Positions 33,601 to 48,600 of a stretch of DNA of 64,000 nt are shown here, one piece after another. This DNA is from Gerris lacustris (lineage: Eukaryota > Arthropoda > Insecta > Hemiptera > Gerridae), in NCBI GenBank assembly GCA_951217055.1, contig OX578278.1, positions 47,691,574 through 47,755,573 on the forward strand. Direction: 5' to 3'. The position numbers and the translations under genes were made by a program. Numbering within the stretch: position 1 is the first letter of the stretch; every line of letters begins with the position of its first letter. The notes under the pieces are model-generated. The model was not told the DNA's origin. It searched no databases and was given only the letters and a program-made list of their open reading frames with translations.

Positions 33601-36600
33601 TACCTCTCACCTCCTAACCTATAGGTTAGATAATACCCTGCGGTTCGCGGTGTCTACAGCATTTCTTACCTCCAGGTGTACTCTCGAGGGCTAGAGATAC
33701 CCACTATGAGGCTATGACACTCTCCTTTCTCAACCCAATATCATAAGTTTAAACATGGAATGAGTCTAACTCTAGAGCCCGACAAAACCATTCATTTTTT
33801 TAATTAACATAATATTTCTTCTATTGACTCAAATTTAAAGTTTATTATTAATAACTAATTATTATTATTAATAACTAATTAAATACCTTGAGAACTCCAG
33901 TCTTCTTAATAGAATCCACAAGTAAGTTTAATCTAGAAGAAGAGAGATTTGTGTTACTAATATCAAGATGTTCTAAATAAGGAAGCTTTTCAATACACTC
34001 CACAACGACCTGTAAAATAACTAGCATATATATAAATATCCAAGTAAAAAACATTAGAATTTAATTTCACTATTAATAATTTTATAATATTTTACAATAA
34101 ATATACTTAATTAAATAGTAACAGAAGAATTTCAAATAAACCAATCAGTGTTTATGTAAACCCTTTTTACATTGGTGTTACTAATACAGAACTGTTTAAA
34201 TTAACAAACATATGTTTAAAATTATTATCTCTACTTTACATACTACACAAAATTTTAGTCAGTGTCAGACTAAGCACAATTTCTACATTCATGTGATTAA
34301 TTATATTAGAAGACTCATCAATATGGATGAGATTAAAATATAATTTTAATGAATCCGGCACATACAATACTTGAAGTTTAACACCTACAAGATCAAATAA
34401 TAAAATAGCTATGAGAAAAAGCAAATGTGGCACTTAAGTAACTTTTTAGAAAGTCAAAAATAAAATAAAATGCAACATTACTAATACTGCATTTTAATGT
34501 ATTGAAAATATGCTAAAGAACATGAAAAATGTACTCAAACTAATCACGAGGCCATCTCATCATGAGAAAAAAATTATATTGTTTTGTCTTGTTAGATACA
34601 ACACTATTTAACTCAAAATTTACAACCTCTTAAAAGTCAAAATGGGAGACAGGAAAATTGATAGTCACAGTTGTAGTAGGCTAAGAGGTCTTTAATGTGA
34701 CTGGTGGCTAGCCAAGTGTCATTACTTAAGATTAAGATGACAGACTGATTCAACCCGCAAAAAAATTCTATCAGTGAAGATTTTGAGTAAGGCAGCATTG
34801 CATCTAACACAATAATTTTTTTTTTTTTTTTTTTTTTCAGGAAACTGCCTTGTGACACATATAATGAATATGAGATCTTCAGCTTACAAAAAAAGCTGGT
34901 TTCTATTAGTTTCGGAAGTTGTTCTGTCCAAAAAATATCACACATATGGATGAACACACAAAAAGGAAGAAGAAGAAGAAAAAAGAATACCTTAAATGTT
35001 TGATCAGAAAGTTTATTCCCAGAGAGAACCAAAATTCTGAGAGGTAAATGACAAGAAAGGGCTTTTAAAACGGGTTCCAGTTCAAAGTGTGTCAAAAACA
35101 AATCTTCCAAAATAACTTCACTCGTAGCTTGACATGCTTCTAAAATATTACTAAGAGCTACATCTTCACCTGAAAAAAAAGTAATAAAATAGAGCAAAAT
35201 AATTCATTATCTTGACCAAGAGAGGACTTGCTTTATTAAAAATTATCAAGATTATCATCAGGATTTCATGTAAAGACAAAAAACTCCATAACTACATTAA
35301 TAGCAATAATATTAAAAATCTTTAATTTTTGGTATTCAAGTTTGACAATCAAATTAATAAAACTAACAAGTATTTGATTTTTTGCAAGCTTGGGCATAAC
35401 GCTCTCTAATAGTATCCATTTTCCAAGACTGAACTACTCCGATAACTTCTGATGAACTGTAGAGGATTTCTAAAGGATCAGATTCATCCAACAGGGCTCC
35501 ATCATCAGTCAACTGAATCACTGGTTCCACTCCTTCCAAACTAGAAATCAGAAAGCAAATATACAATAATTCAATCATAACCGTTATTTTAACTTCTGCT
35601 CAGTTCTCTATTTATTTGTCATTTTGTGAATTGCCAAAACAGTTCTTACTTGTAGTATCTTCTTACAGCTTGTTGAGCTAACCATTTAACCGTTAATGGT
35701 TCATTTGCAGAACTTGGGACAGCAATTAAGAACAATTTTCCCTCAATTCTCACTTTAATTCTAGCCTAAAAAAAAAAAATTATTGAAAGAAAAACTTAAT
35801 CATAACAGTGTTTTGTTTGCTTGGATATAATATAGTATTAATTTAAAAAAAAGGGAAGTAAAACAAGGAAAAAGGGGGTAGAACAAACGATAAAGAATAA
35901 ATACTTACAACGATTGTACTATTTGGCCTTGATTCAGGAACTGATGGTGCTTCAGGAGGTACAGGAATTGGAGTGCCATTCATTGCTGATTGGGAAGATG
36001 ATGTTTCAGAAGATGAACTAATGATTTCATCAGTAACTTGATTTTGACTATTTTCATTTGACCTTCTTACTTTCTCTCTAGTAACACCAGTTGTCATTAG
36101 AGATATCTGCTTCTTTCGAGTTGTATTCATCACTTTTAACCTGTAAATGAAAAAAAAATGTTCACAAATAATAAACATATATAACTCAAATGAGAAGGCG
36201 TCCCAAGGTATATTAAAGGTTTTCCATTTAGCATAAAAATAAAAAGTTCCAATGATTACTTCCATAAGATGACATTTTTCAAGTTTGCTTCGAGAACTGA
36301 GATGATTATATTTTTCAATGATCTGATCAACTTTCTTTTACCTCTGTAGGATTTTATTTTGACACCGCCTCATCTGACAAGAGAGAAATATTTTTAGTAC
36401 CGGCTTAGATTTTTTTAATAACAGTGAATAAAAAGTGGAGAGGTTAAGTACCGAATCTCAGAGAGTAAAGTGGTCATATTCCCAGTCCTGTGATGTGATC
36501 AGGTGGGGAAAAACACTAATCTCTGAGATTAAGTTACATTTTATTTTTAATTAATATTAAAAGTTTTTGTAGTAGCCTTCTATCATTAGCATCCCTTTCT

Positions 36601-39600
36601 ATCCTTTCTCATGGACAAATTTTAATGATGATAATACCCATTCTCAAGTTTTGTGTACCATTAGCTCGGAAAGAAGATATTTTGGGCAAGTGACTCTTAA
36701 GGTTTCATCTTTACAATTTACAGATAAATAAAATATTCTACACACTGAAAAACACCACCAAAAACGACTTACACTGGAAATGTTATACATAAAATCAAAT
36801 ACTAACAACATAAACTTGAAACAAGACACCAATAAATTAAGCAACATTTACACAAATATTATATTTAATACAAATAAAAATAAATACATTTTTTTGATTA
36901 GGTATGTCAGTTAAAAAAATAAATTAATTTATTTTAAAAAAAAAACATATAAAAACAATCAAAATTAACTTATTAACTTTGGTAAGACTTTCATTTCCAA
37001 AATTCGTTTTTACTTTTTTCATTTTTACCATTTTTATCTAAATTTACAGTATTTCTAACATTCAAAACCTGAAGAAGCCCAGGTTCCCTGGACGAAAGCT
37101 TGTTCAATAAAATATAATAAGAAAAGAAAAAAGGAACAACGAACTCCATTTTCAAAATATTGTTCATTAAAATGGTAAAATCCGTTTTTGAGAAAAAAAA
37201 GCATTCTATGATTTTTCATATTTTTGAGAGGTCAAATTAATTTCTCGAATTTGTCTCAGAGTATGATTTGTCTGAATATGTATACCAAATTTCATTGAAA
37301 TCATTGAAGTAGTTTAGAATCAATAAGCTCAAACCACAAACAGATATTTTTATAAACTATGAACCTTACACCCTAAGACATATTTTTGTGGGGATATGTT
37401 AAGTGTATGCCAACAAACCGCGAACAATTGATCAACTGAAGTGAGAAGTCGTTCAAATCATCGCCGACATCAATCCATATGTCCAGTGGCGTAGCTAGAC
37501 CATTGGGGTCCCCCCCCCCCCCCCCCCCGCAAGAAATTATTGGGGCCCCCTCGTCAAAGAAAATCGATGAGCAAAAAAAAAAAAAAAACCTCTTGCGTTC
37601 TGGATTTGGGGGCCCCCTGGCAGTGGGGGCCCCCCCGCAATGCGGGCCCATAGTTACGCCACTGCATATGTCTGTGAGTGGGTTATTAGAAATTTTGTTG
37701 AGCGAGTTCAGACACACTGGGGGTTGTCATATGTTGTTTTTCATTATTGTTAAATCGGAGATGTTCCTTATTGTAAATATATATGTACATTAGGCCAGTC
37801 AAATAAGGCTTTTTCGAGGAATTAATTCCCAGAAAGCTGGAAATCGTTTTAATACCTTCATTTGGTCCTCAATAAGTGTAATCTGAGTTTGCACCATCCC
37901 AGGAGGTGAGCTTAACTTATGGAAGCCCAAAAAAGAGTAAATTTTTTGCTGAAAAGAAGGTAAAGTGGTATGTTAAATCGTTTTTCGCAAATATCTCGAT
38001 AACTATGAGGCTTAGCGCTAACTTTGGTATATACAAAATTAATCTTCATAAAATTTTGAACAAAAATGAACTTATGCATTTTTGTGCTGAAGTAAACGAT
38101 TACGGGGTTATGGAGGAGTAAAAATATCACTATTTTCCATTTTGCTTGGAACTTCTTGAAATAACTTGAAGAATAGCAAAGGTTGATATAAATAGTATAG
38201 GCTAGTCAAATTGGACATAAAATTCGCAAAGCGTGTTGTACTCATTTTTCTATTGTTAAAAATGATTTAACATACCACTTTTTTTTTGATGTTTGGGATT
38301 GAGACTAATTTTACTGTACTAATGTGCGTATATTAGTTTTCTAAATGTGAAATATCTTAAAAATTGCATTGAAAGTTCTTCGCCCCTCACTTATTGACCT
38401 ATATAACGAGATATTTTATACTCTGCAACTTTTATTCTATGGGTTTTTTCAATAGGAGTATCTGTTTTAAAGATATGTGGTCCTGGAAAGTCGCAAAATG
38501 TAAGTTTGCACTAGAATGAGAAAATTACCCGGTTTCTAACTTTTGCTTTCGGCTATACTACTGAACCGAATTTGAAGATTTATATACTCATTCTATGCAG
38601 AATGTAACCCTCTTTAATATTGAATAGGTTGTCATTTTCTGTCCGACTCACTGTTTTGGAGCTAAGCAAAAAACTGAAAAAAAAAAAAAAAAAATTACTC
38701 TTTTTTGGGCTCACATAAGTTATGCTCACCTCCTGGGATGGTGCAAACTCAGATTACACTTACTTAGGACCAAATGAAGGTATTAAAACGATTTCCAGCT
38801 TTCTGGGAATTAATTCCTGAAAACTGTTTTTTTTTGGTCTAATTTGACTGGCCTACATATACATTTTCATTACAATTTGACTGGTTTATTCACTTTTTAA
38901 AAGTTGCATTCCCTGTGGGACACCCTATATTATGTAATAATATATTATTAGAGAAAATTTGATTTTTTTCCTTGTTACCTAGATTTGAAGCAATCTAAAA
39001 TAATAATAATTTTCCAGTTCCAATAATCTCTTCAACATATTGGTACTTAAATAAATAGAAAATACTCACTTGTTACTAGAAGTTCCAGAAACTGAGGGCA
39101 TCTCATTGTATATATGACTCATTGTAGACTCCTCTACAAGACTCTTGCCATCTGAATCATTACTGTTGTCAGATTCCTACCAAATATCATAATAACAAAT
39201 ATAAATAAAAATATAGAGAGGATAAGTTTGAATACAATCGTATTACTATCTTAATTACTGGTAAAAAAAAATATATATATATATTCATTAAAAATTAATC
39301 TGAAGATAACTGTTTTAGGTATAAAGCTGAGAAAAGAGGAAGAAAGAAACTGATAAACTCTCAATTGATCTACAAAGCAAGTAAAATAGGGCAACACTTT
39401 TTATTTTAGAACAAAATAACTTTTTACTTCTATAAAATGGCATGACAATGTCATAGACTAATTAAACATCCTCATCTGATTAACATTTTCAATATGATAA
39501 TAAAATAAATATTGACTTTTGTAAAGAACAGAAAGTAGGAGGCTGATCAAATAAAAATTGAGAAATAATAATTAATTAATTTGTATTATGGTTTTTGTAC

Positions 39601-42600
39601 TAGAAAATATTTAAAAACAGTTGTAAGAAGTTACTTTATAATTAACTAGCCGAATTGGCACGCTTCGCGTGCCTTATTCGTCTAGAAGTTGGCGCTAGGT
39701 GTAAAAAATAATTAAAACAATATAAGTAATATATCTTTTTTATTAAATAATTTTGTATTTTAGTGCAATTAGTTTATATTATTTTTTATTGCTTATTTTT
39801 AAACATTTTATCTCAATTAAATATATGACCTGCTTTTTTTTATATAAAATATATTTTTCATTATAAATGAATTTAACCATAAGTTTTTATATTTCCTACA
39901 TATTTACTTGGCACTAACTATGTGGATAATGTATTTTGTTTAACAGTGTAATTTTTTTTTATTTAATAATATTATTGCATCAGAAATGAAATCTTAACTC
40001 ATAAAACTGTTGTTGGTAAAAGTTTTGTATGTCTTAGTTTGTTAGTTCACCGCTTTTAAGAATATTTGAAATTGTATTTATTTCATTTGTCATAATAAAA
40101 GGGTGAAAAACAACGGTGGGTGTGGCTTAAATTGGAAAATCAACAAATCAGAATTTAATAAATTGTATTTTTTTAAAAATCCGCTAGGGTCAGCACATTC
40201 CAGATAATAAATATAAAAAAAGTTCCCATAAGATTACGCCTCTCACCAGCTTAATATTTTTTGACCAAAATTCACACAATTACTCTTTGTAAAGATATAA
40301 ATTTCCGCCTGTTTTTAAAATTTTTATTTTAATTTTTTTTTCTCTCGCATTTTATTTTTTATCATAAAAACTAAAGGCGATAAGAAAAAAACAAAAACTA
40401 ACAACCCTCTGGCTTTTCCCAAACTATAAGCATACAAATTTTCAAGGCTCGAGGTTTAATATTAGAGGCGTGATCTTATGGCGCGTGTGTCGACCCCCGT
40501 TCCCGTGCAGCCTTAAGAGGTAAACAGTGAATGACAGCGAAAAAGAATAAGTAAACCAATTAAACAAAGAAGATAAATAATTGAATATGAAGATAAATTA
40601 ATTGAATTAAAAAACGTAGTATATATAAAGTTCTTTTTATCTTGTAATTTTATACATATATCTATATTTGATTAATTTATATTTTTATTTTTCTATACAC
40701 TTTATTCTTTTATTGCCGCGCCGTATCAAAAACTGTCAAAATGTGTCAAAAATAAACAAAACAATGCACCCCCACACAAAGACAAACCCAAGCCTTTCTC
40801 AAAGTCTTCTCTCATTGGTTGGTCATATTATGTCAAATTAAACACCAGAAAACTGATGTAGAAAGCTTGTCGCCAAGAGTAACGGCTACAATTAGACTAA
40901 CTCAACCAACAATTCACGGAACTAAAAAAAAAAAATCAAAACAAATCAAATGCGCAGCAGTCTATCGAATAAAAAATCCTTACTCTGCTGAGCAGCAGCA
41001 GTGGTTTATTCATTCATCGAATATTATCAAAATTGGTATTGTTGTAAAGGTCTCGATAAGAGCAGTAAAAAATTATTAATTAGTTTTTCATTTAAATTAT
41101 AATCTAAAAAACCAATTCGGAAAAACAGATAAATTAACGGTTTTTTATGCTTTACACCCCTTAAAATGTAAAATTTTGAAAAAGTGTACATAACAACAAT
41201 GAAAGTACTTTTCAAGCACTGTAAAATTATATATAATATGATTTATGTTATGTCATTTTAAAGTATTTTCGTTAATTTATGTAGACCCGCATTACAAACC
41301 CGCAAAGCACATTTGTAATTAAACTGGATAACAGCGAATGTAAAGATGTAACGGAAATAATGAAAAAAGCGGGAGTCGATTGATTACTGTTGTAGAAAAA
41401 CCATGTGCTGAAGCTTAGAGTATTTATTCATGTTTATTAATAAATAATTTAAAGTGAGTTTTGGTGTTGTTTATTGTAAAGGATTAGAAAAGACGCTACA
41501 GTTTATTTCAGAAGTGGGATTGAATCTATTTTGTTTTATTTTTTTTTTGTTGTGGAGATATTCGAGTGCACATGGTTTTGTGGTCTATGGTTTTTTTTTT
41601 AAAGGACAGTGTTTGTGAATAATTGTAAGTGGAAGACTTTGAAACGATATTATGAATAGTGAAAGTGAAGTTAAATCGAGCAGTTCGGAGGGGCAAATAA
41701 TTACGTTTAAAATGCCAAATTTATTCCGCGATTCGGGCTCTATTGTCCCCGAATTTGATCCTGTAAATACCAAATTCTCAATTATCCATTGGATCGACAA
41801 AGTTGAAGAAGCGGCCATTATCTACGATTGGGACGACGTTGCCATTCGCCATTTCGGATTAAGCAAACTAACGGGCGTTGCGGCGATATGGAGGGACAGT
41901 CTCCCGAGGAACGATGAACGTACATGGCAAGACTGGGTGAGTCTTTTAAAAATTAATTTTCCTTCTACCAATGAATATGTGACACATAGACTTGAAGCAC
42001 AAAATTATTTTCGGAAACCTAATCAAAATATTTTGGAATACTTCTATGAGAAACTAGCCCGATGTAACAAGGCGGGAATGGCGGCAGAGGAATCCATAGA
42101 GTGGATTTTACATGGATTAAAGAATAATCGATTTCGCGATCATTTAGGTCCCTTGAGTCAATACAAAACACCAGCTGACTTATTACCTGTTTTAAAATCG
42201 GCGAGTGCGTATATTGATACTAGATATTCTACACCTTCTTTCATGCCCAAACCGGACACTACTGTTAACAATTTTCAAGGAGCCAGGCCGATGAAATGTT
42301 TTAAGTGTTCTCAGGTGGGACACGGTGCGCGTGAATGTAAAATGGGGAAGGTTATAACCTGCTTTAAGTGCAATCGTAAAGGGCACTACGCCAGAGATTG
42401 TTCTATGAAGAGTGAATCGCGATCGGTTAGAAATGAACAGCAAATAAGAACCCCCGATTCGACATCAAATTCTGTATTGCAGATTGGAAACTCGCACGCC
42501 AAGTATTGTAAGGATGCGATCTTATGTGGAAAACCTATTAAGTGTTATGTAGACCTAGGAAGCAGTTGTGTCACAATTCGGCATGATGTAGCGTGTGAAC

Positions 42601-45600
42601 TTGGACTGACATATCTGGAGGGTGATTTCACTCCCCTTATTGGATATGGCAAAGGTAAGGTTTCTCCTATTGGACTTTTGACAACTATACTTTCGATTGA
42701 TGACGTGGAGGCCAAAGTTAAGATACATGTCGTACCAAATGATGCACAAGCAATCCCCTTGCTTGTGGGTCATCCGTTCACTGAGCAGCCTCATGTTGTA
42801 ATTATAAGTAATAAAGACGAACTTAGAATAGAACAAATTACTACCGATCGTGACAGCAGGAAACCCGTGAAAACCGTATTGTGGGCAAAAGAGAATGTTG
42901 TCATACCAAATAACTATTTGGGCCATGTAGCAGTTAATGGTGATTTTCTTAACCAAGATTTGTGCATTGAAGGAGGCATAAGAGAGACAGGTGAATTAAT
43001 TCCAAGGTGTTTGATAGCGACGGATAGCTGTGGTACATCGTACATTCCTATTCTTAATCTTACTGGCGGTGAATTAGAAGTGAAAACTGGAGACATTGTA
43101 AGTCGTGGAGAGCGCGTAGAAGAATGTTGTGGTGTTAGTGTTCAACGAGAAGTAAATACAGTTGAGGTTGAAGTTGAGGAGATTGACACGGACCTAGAAT
43201 CAGATCAAATTGAAGAGGTAATGAAGGTTATTAACGAATATAAGGATTTAGTTGCCCGGAACGTGAAACAGATAGGGTGTACTGATAAGATGGAAGCCAG
43301 ACTTGAGTTGGAAGATGACAAACCAGTTGTCTACAGACCTTACCGACTGTCGTATAAGGAGCGAGAACAAGTGAAGGATATAGTTGAGGAGCTGAAGCAA
43401 GCAGACGTGGTTGAAGACAGCGAGTCTCCCTTTGCCAGCCCGATCCTCTTGGTGAAAAAGAAGACTGGAGATGTCCGGATGGTGGTGGACTACCGAGCAA
43501 TCAACAGAAAAACTATTAAGCAGCATTATCCCTTACCTTTAATTGATGACCAACTTGATAGGATGCAAGGTAACAAATACTTTATTACATTGGATTTGTT
43601 TAGTGGGTACTATCAGGTTCCGATCAAGGATAGTAAGTCTAGGAGTAGAACAGCATTTATTACCCCTGATGGGCATTATCAGTTTAAAAGATTACCGTTT
43701 GGATTGTGTAACGCTCCTTCTATTTTTCAAAAAATGATTAACACTGTTTTAGGACAATTAAAGTTTGATACAGCTATGGCATACCTAGACGATATTATTA
43801 TTCCTGTTAAATGTATTGACGAAGGCTTAATTAAACTAAGAAAGGTGTTTCAAGCTCTGAGGGAAGCGGGACTTACTATTAGGTTAGATAAGTGTAAGTT
43901 TTTCAAAAGAAAATTAGAATATTTAGGGTTTGAGATTTCATCGATAGGGATAGAGCCAGGAGGGCGCAAAGTAAAGGCGATAAAACTCTTCCCGACGCCT
44001 AAAGATGTTAGACAGGTTAGGAGTTTTGTTGGATTAGCTTCATTTTTCCGTCGTTTCGTTAAGAATTTCAGTTTAATTATAAGACCTCTTACTGATTTAT
44101 TGTGTAAGAATGCCGTTTTTAAATGGGGAAATGCTGAGTCTCAGGCTTTTGATGAAATTAAATTGAGGTTAAGTCAAAAACCAGTGTTAGCTCTGTACAG
44201 TCCAACTGCTGAGACTGAATTATGGACTGATGCAAGTTCACAAGGTTTAGGTGCAGTTATTCTACAACGTCAACAGGATGGTAAAATGCACCCAATCAGT
44301 TATTTTAGTAAGAAGACCACCAAAGATGAAGCAAAATATCATTCATATGAACTTGAGGCTCTGGCTATAGTTAACGCACTAGATAGATTTAGGACTTATT
44401 TGTTAGGTATTAGTTTTGTGATTAAGACTGACTGCAATAGCTTAAAGTTATTAGCCAATAAAAGAGATCTGTCACCAAGAGTTGGCAGGTGGTTTGTTAA
44501 ATTATCGGAATTTAATTACAGAATTGAACACATTAAAGGAGACAGTAATGGAGCAGCTGATGCGTTAAGTAGAAGTTCAGTTGAAGAAGCAAAAGAGTTA
44601 GAGGTGGATAATCTCAAGATTTTTGGTATAAGTTTAGACGAGGACTGGGTTGCAGCGTCCCAACGAGCTGACCCTGAGATCTGTTCCTTGAGTGCCGAGT
44701 TAGAAAGTAAAGATTCTAAGATAACTAAATTTTCTATAGAGGATGGTAGAGTTTACAGAACAACCAAAGGAAGATGGAGGTTGTATGTTCCTGAAGATCT
44801 CAAATATGACGTGGTGAGTGAAGCCCATCGTTCTTTATCTCATTTAGGTGTTGAGAAAACATTAGAACTTTTAAAGGAGACCTACTATTTTCCTAAGATG
44901 AAGGAGTTTGTGAGTAAAACAATTAGTCGTTGTATTAACTGTCTTTACTACAAAGTTCCCAACAGTGGACCGACTTATTTACATCCATTGGAGAAAGGAA
45001 GTACACCGTTTCAGACTGTCCATGCAGATCATTTAGGACCGTTTGTAGTCACCGAACATGGACACAAATATGTATTAGTATTCGTGGATGGATATTCAAA
45101 ATATGTGGTATTAAAGGCTGTCACAGATGTAACAGCGGAGGAGACAGTTCTAGCGTTTAGGTCATTCATATCACACTATGGTAGACCAGGTAGACTTATT
45201 ACCGACAGAGGTACTGCATTTACAGCTGCAGTGTTTGAAAAGTTTTGTAGAGAACATGGTGTACAACATGTCAAGGTAGCTGCCGGAACTCCTAGAGGGA
45301 ATGGACAGGTGGAAAGGTCCAACCGTGTGGTTAAGACTTGTCTGGCTATGTTAACTGAAAAGAAAGACAATACAGATTGGGACGAGAAGTTGTTTGATGT
45401 ACAGTGGTCAATTAACAACAGTGTACATTCTGTGACCAAAATGAAGCCATTTGACCTGATATTTAGGTATGAGGGAGTAGGTTTAAGAGATAGCCCTCTA
45501 ACAATTGAAATTAGGAGATTAAATCAGGAGAAAGGAGAAGAGATTCCCAAGAAAGATTTAGTGAAAAATAGGTTGACAAGAAATCAAAAGAACGAAGAAG

Positions 45601-48600
45601 CCAAAATATTTATGAAAGGAGGAAAACCAAAGAAGTATGAAATAGGTGATTTGGTGTTAGTTCGTTTTGAGGTTCCAGCTACAGGGACAAGTAGGAAGCT
45701 TGAGGCAAAATATAGAGGTCCTTATGAGGTTAGTAAAGTTTTAAGAAATGATAGGTATATTGTTAAGGATATAGATGGAGAACAACAGAGTGCTAGGAAG
45801 TATCAAGGTGTTATTGCCCATGATAGGCTTAAGTTAGTTTCCTCCAAACAAATCTGATGTTAATGTGTTTGTTATTCTGAATTTAAATTTATTATGTTTA
45901 TAGATAGTTAAATGTTTCTTTTTATATTAAGATTAAATGCTAAATGTATCAGTTGGTATGTAGTTAAATGGATCTGTTGAATAGATATGTGAATCTGTTA
46001 TTATTTTATTTTCTAAAATGTTGATAAATATTTTTTTTGTATCAGAATCAGAAAAATCTGTAAAATTGTTTATTCATTTGAGATTATTTAATGAGTTAGT
46101 CGTTGTTTATTTTCATTGGATATAGAAAGACTTTTGTTATTCTTAACTGATTATTTTATGCTATTTCATTCATTCATTTTTTTGTTTACAAATTAACAAT
46201 TGGCGAGGGCGCCAATATATCAGGATAGCCGAACTGTTATGTCATTTTAAAGTATTTTCGTTAATTTATGTAGACCCGCATTACAAACCCGCAAAGCACA
46301 TTTGTAATTAAACTGGATAACAGCGAATGTAAAGATGTAACGGAAATAATGAAAAAAGCGGGAGTCGATTGATTACTGTTGTAGAAAAACCATGTGCTGA
46401 AGCTTAGAGTATTTATTCATGTTTATTAATAAATAATTTAAAGTGAGTTTTGGTGTTGTTTATTGTAAAGGATTAGAAAAGACGCTACATTTATTTCGAG
46501 CATTTCGATCATTGTACCCATGTACCTCATATAGGTACCAACATTATATTAAAACAAATTAAATTCACTGAATGGTATAAAGCTTACTAAATAAAATCAT
46601 TACTAATAACACATTGTTTCACAACATAAAATCTCAAGTTAAAATAACACATTAGGTACCGTATGTACCAAAAGTACACATGTGTACAAATATGTTCAAG
46701 TATTAATTTTTTTCCGAGTTCCTAATATTAAATAAGGCATGCATACAAATTTTAAATCAAATCGAATCAATATTTCTCATATTTTTAATTTTTTATTAAT
46801 TTCCCTATTTTTGGGCCCAGATTTTGAGCCGGAAAATTTGGGCAAAAAAAGTTGTTGACAACCCCATACAAACTATACGTTTTTTTAAAGCCCCCGTCGA
46901 GTAGATTACGAATATGCCGTCAGTTTACCATTTAGCACTTTTAAAGCCCAAAAAATGGCCAATCGAAAACCCCAAAAATTGCCAAATATGAACTTTGAGT
47001 GGCTTTTTCTCGGAAACTAAGAGTCTTGGAAAAAAAAGTCCAAGAGCACTTTCGTCTTGTATTTTTCATTTTTATAAGCGTGACAAATTTCATGAAGATA
47101 GTAAAAACTTTATTTTTTACCAAAAAAACGTCAAGCCAAAACCTTTTACCCCTGTGATTTTTTTTACCCGAAAAAGTCAAAATGAAGATAACAAAATAAA
47201 AGAGGTATATTCGTAAACGTCTCGAAAAGGAGAGTAAAAAATAATAACAATGTTTTAAATTTCAACCAAAACCTAAGGAACCATTGTCAAAAAACAGCTA
47301 TATAAGGACTTTTTTCAATTTTACTCCCCTAAAAAGTAAAAATATCACAAAACACTACATAACTACATTAAAAGGCCTATTCAAGAGTTTTTCAACGATA
47401 TACATGAAAGTAGGTTTTGAGTTTAAAAGCATATTTGTACCCGTGTACCCATAGGTACCAAAAATATATTTAAAAATCAAACCATGTATAAGATCATTAT
47501 TTAGGCTAATGAATTCTAATAAATGTAAAAATAAAATTTAAAAAAATTATTTCACCTTCTTAACCTGAACCAAAAGTACAAATCGGTACAAATGTACCCG
47601 TACAAAAAATTTTAAAAATAAATAAATACCACAACATTAAAGTATTAATCAAGGCCTTTAAAACGATATACGACACATAAACATATACACGTGTTTTAAA
47701 AATCCAATATGGCGGCTATAATTCAATATGGCGGCTATATATCGAAATCAAAACACCCGCACTTTTCTAGTATTGGTACACTCTACCTATGTACCAAATT
47801 TCAAATCTCTAGGTCAATGGGAAGTAGGAGAATTACTGATGAAAAAATCCAAGATGGCGGCTATAATTCAATATGGCGGACACATATCGAAATCAAAATG
47901 GCCGCACTTTCCTATTTATGGTACACTCTATCTATGTACCAAATTTCAAATCTCTAGGTCAATGGGAAGTAGGAGAATTTTTGATGATCAGTCACTGTCA
48001 CTCTTAGTTTTATATATATATAGATGACTAATTATTGTTTATAATACAATAGAGTCTCGCTTATCCGGACCCTGCTAGTCCGGACATCCGTTTAATCCGG
48101 ACGGGCCAAAAACTATGTACAAATTGGAACCAGGGCCTGTTCAGATTTATGAATAATTAAGATAATTGGAGTTTCTACTTTTATTGTCTATTAAAAATTT
48201 ATAAAATTGTTCCTAGTATAGTTTACAAGAGTAAACTATACACGTACATAATACTACGTACACTATACAACTACATAAGTAATTTTTATGATAAAAACAT
48301 CGATTTTAATAGTTTTACCCTACTAAAACTTGTTTTACAGACATTTTAAAACTGATTCCGTTTAATCCGGACTGGGTCCGGTCCCGTCAAACCCGGATTA
48401 GCAAGACTCTACTGTATAACGATCTTAAGAACTATACAACTTAACTGACACTTTTTTATATTGTTACTCCCCTTATAAAGAAAACAGAGGGGAGTAACAA
48501 TCTAAAGTAGGTGTACGGAATGTTCTTCTTTTGACAGTTACTCGCGTTATAAAAATATTCCTTTGTCCCAAAGTACATTGGACTAAACATTACTTTGTGT

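Larger units (their letters stand above)
41246..46489 (+). mobile_element. Complete Ty3/gypsy LTR retrotransposon, very young
   Basis: 5.24 kb. The LTRs of 255 bp (41246-41500, 46235-46489) look identical base for base and are TG..CA bounded. They are flanked by the 4-bp target duplication TTTA (41242-41245, 46490-46493). One uninterrupted Gag-Pol frame lies between them, with no envelope gene. It is inserted in sense-opposite orientation in the large TONSL intron. Identical LTRs and an intact frame mean that the insertion is recent. Confidence 0.95.

Noticed and set aside
36644..36847. Minus-strand open frame in the TONSL intron between exons 11 and 12
   Set aside because: No motif, and a TONSL reading frame already joins exons 11 and 12 without it.
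42192..45439. Minus-strand open frames opposite the gypsy Gag-Pol
   Set aside because: Shadows of the plus-strand polyprotein.
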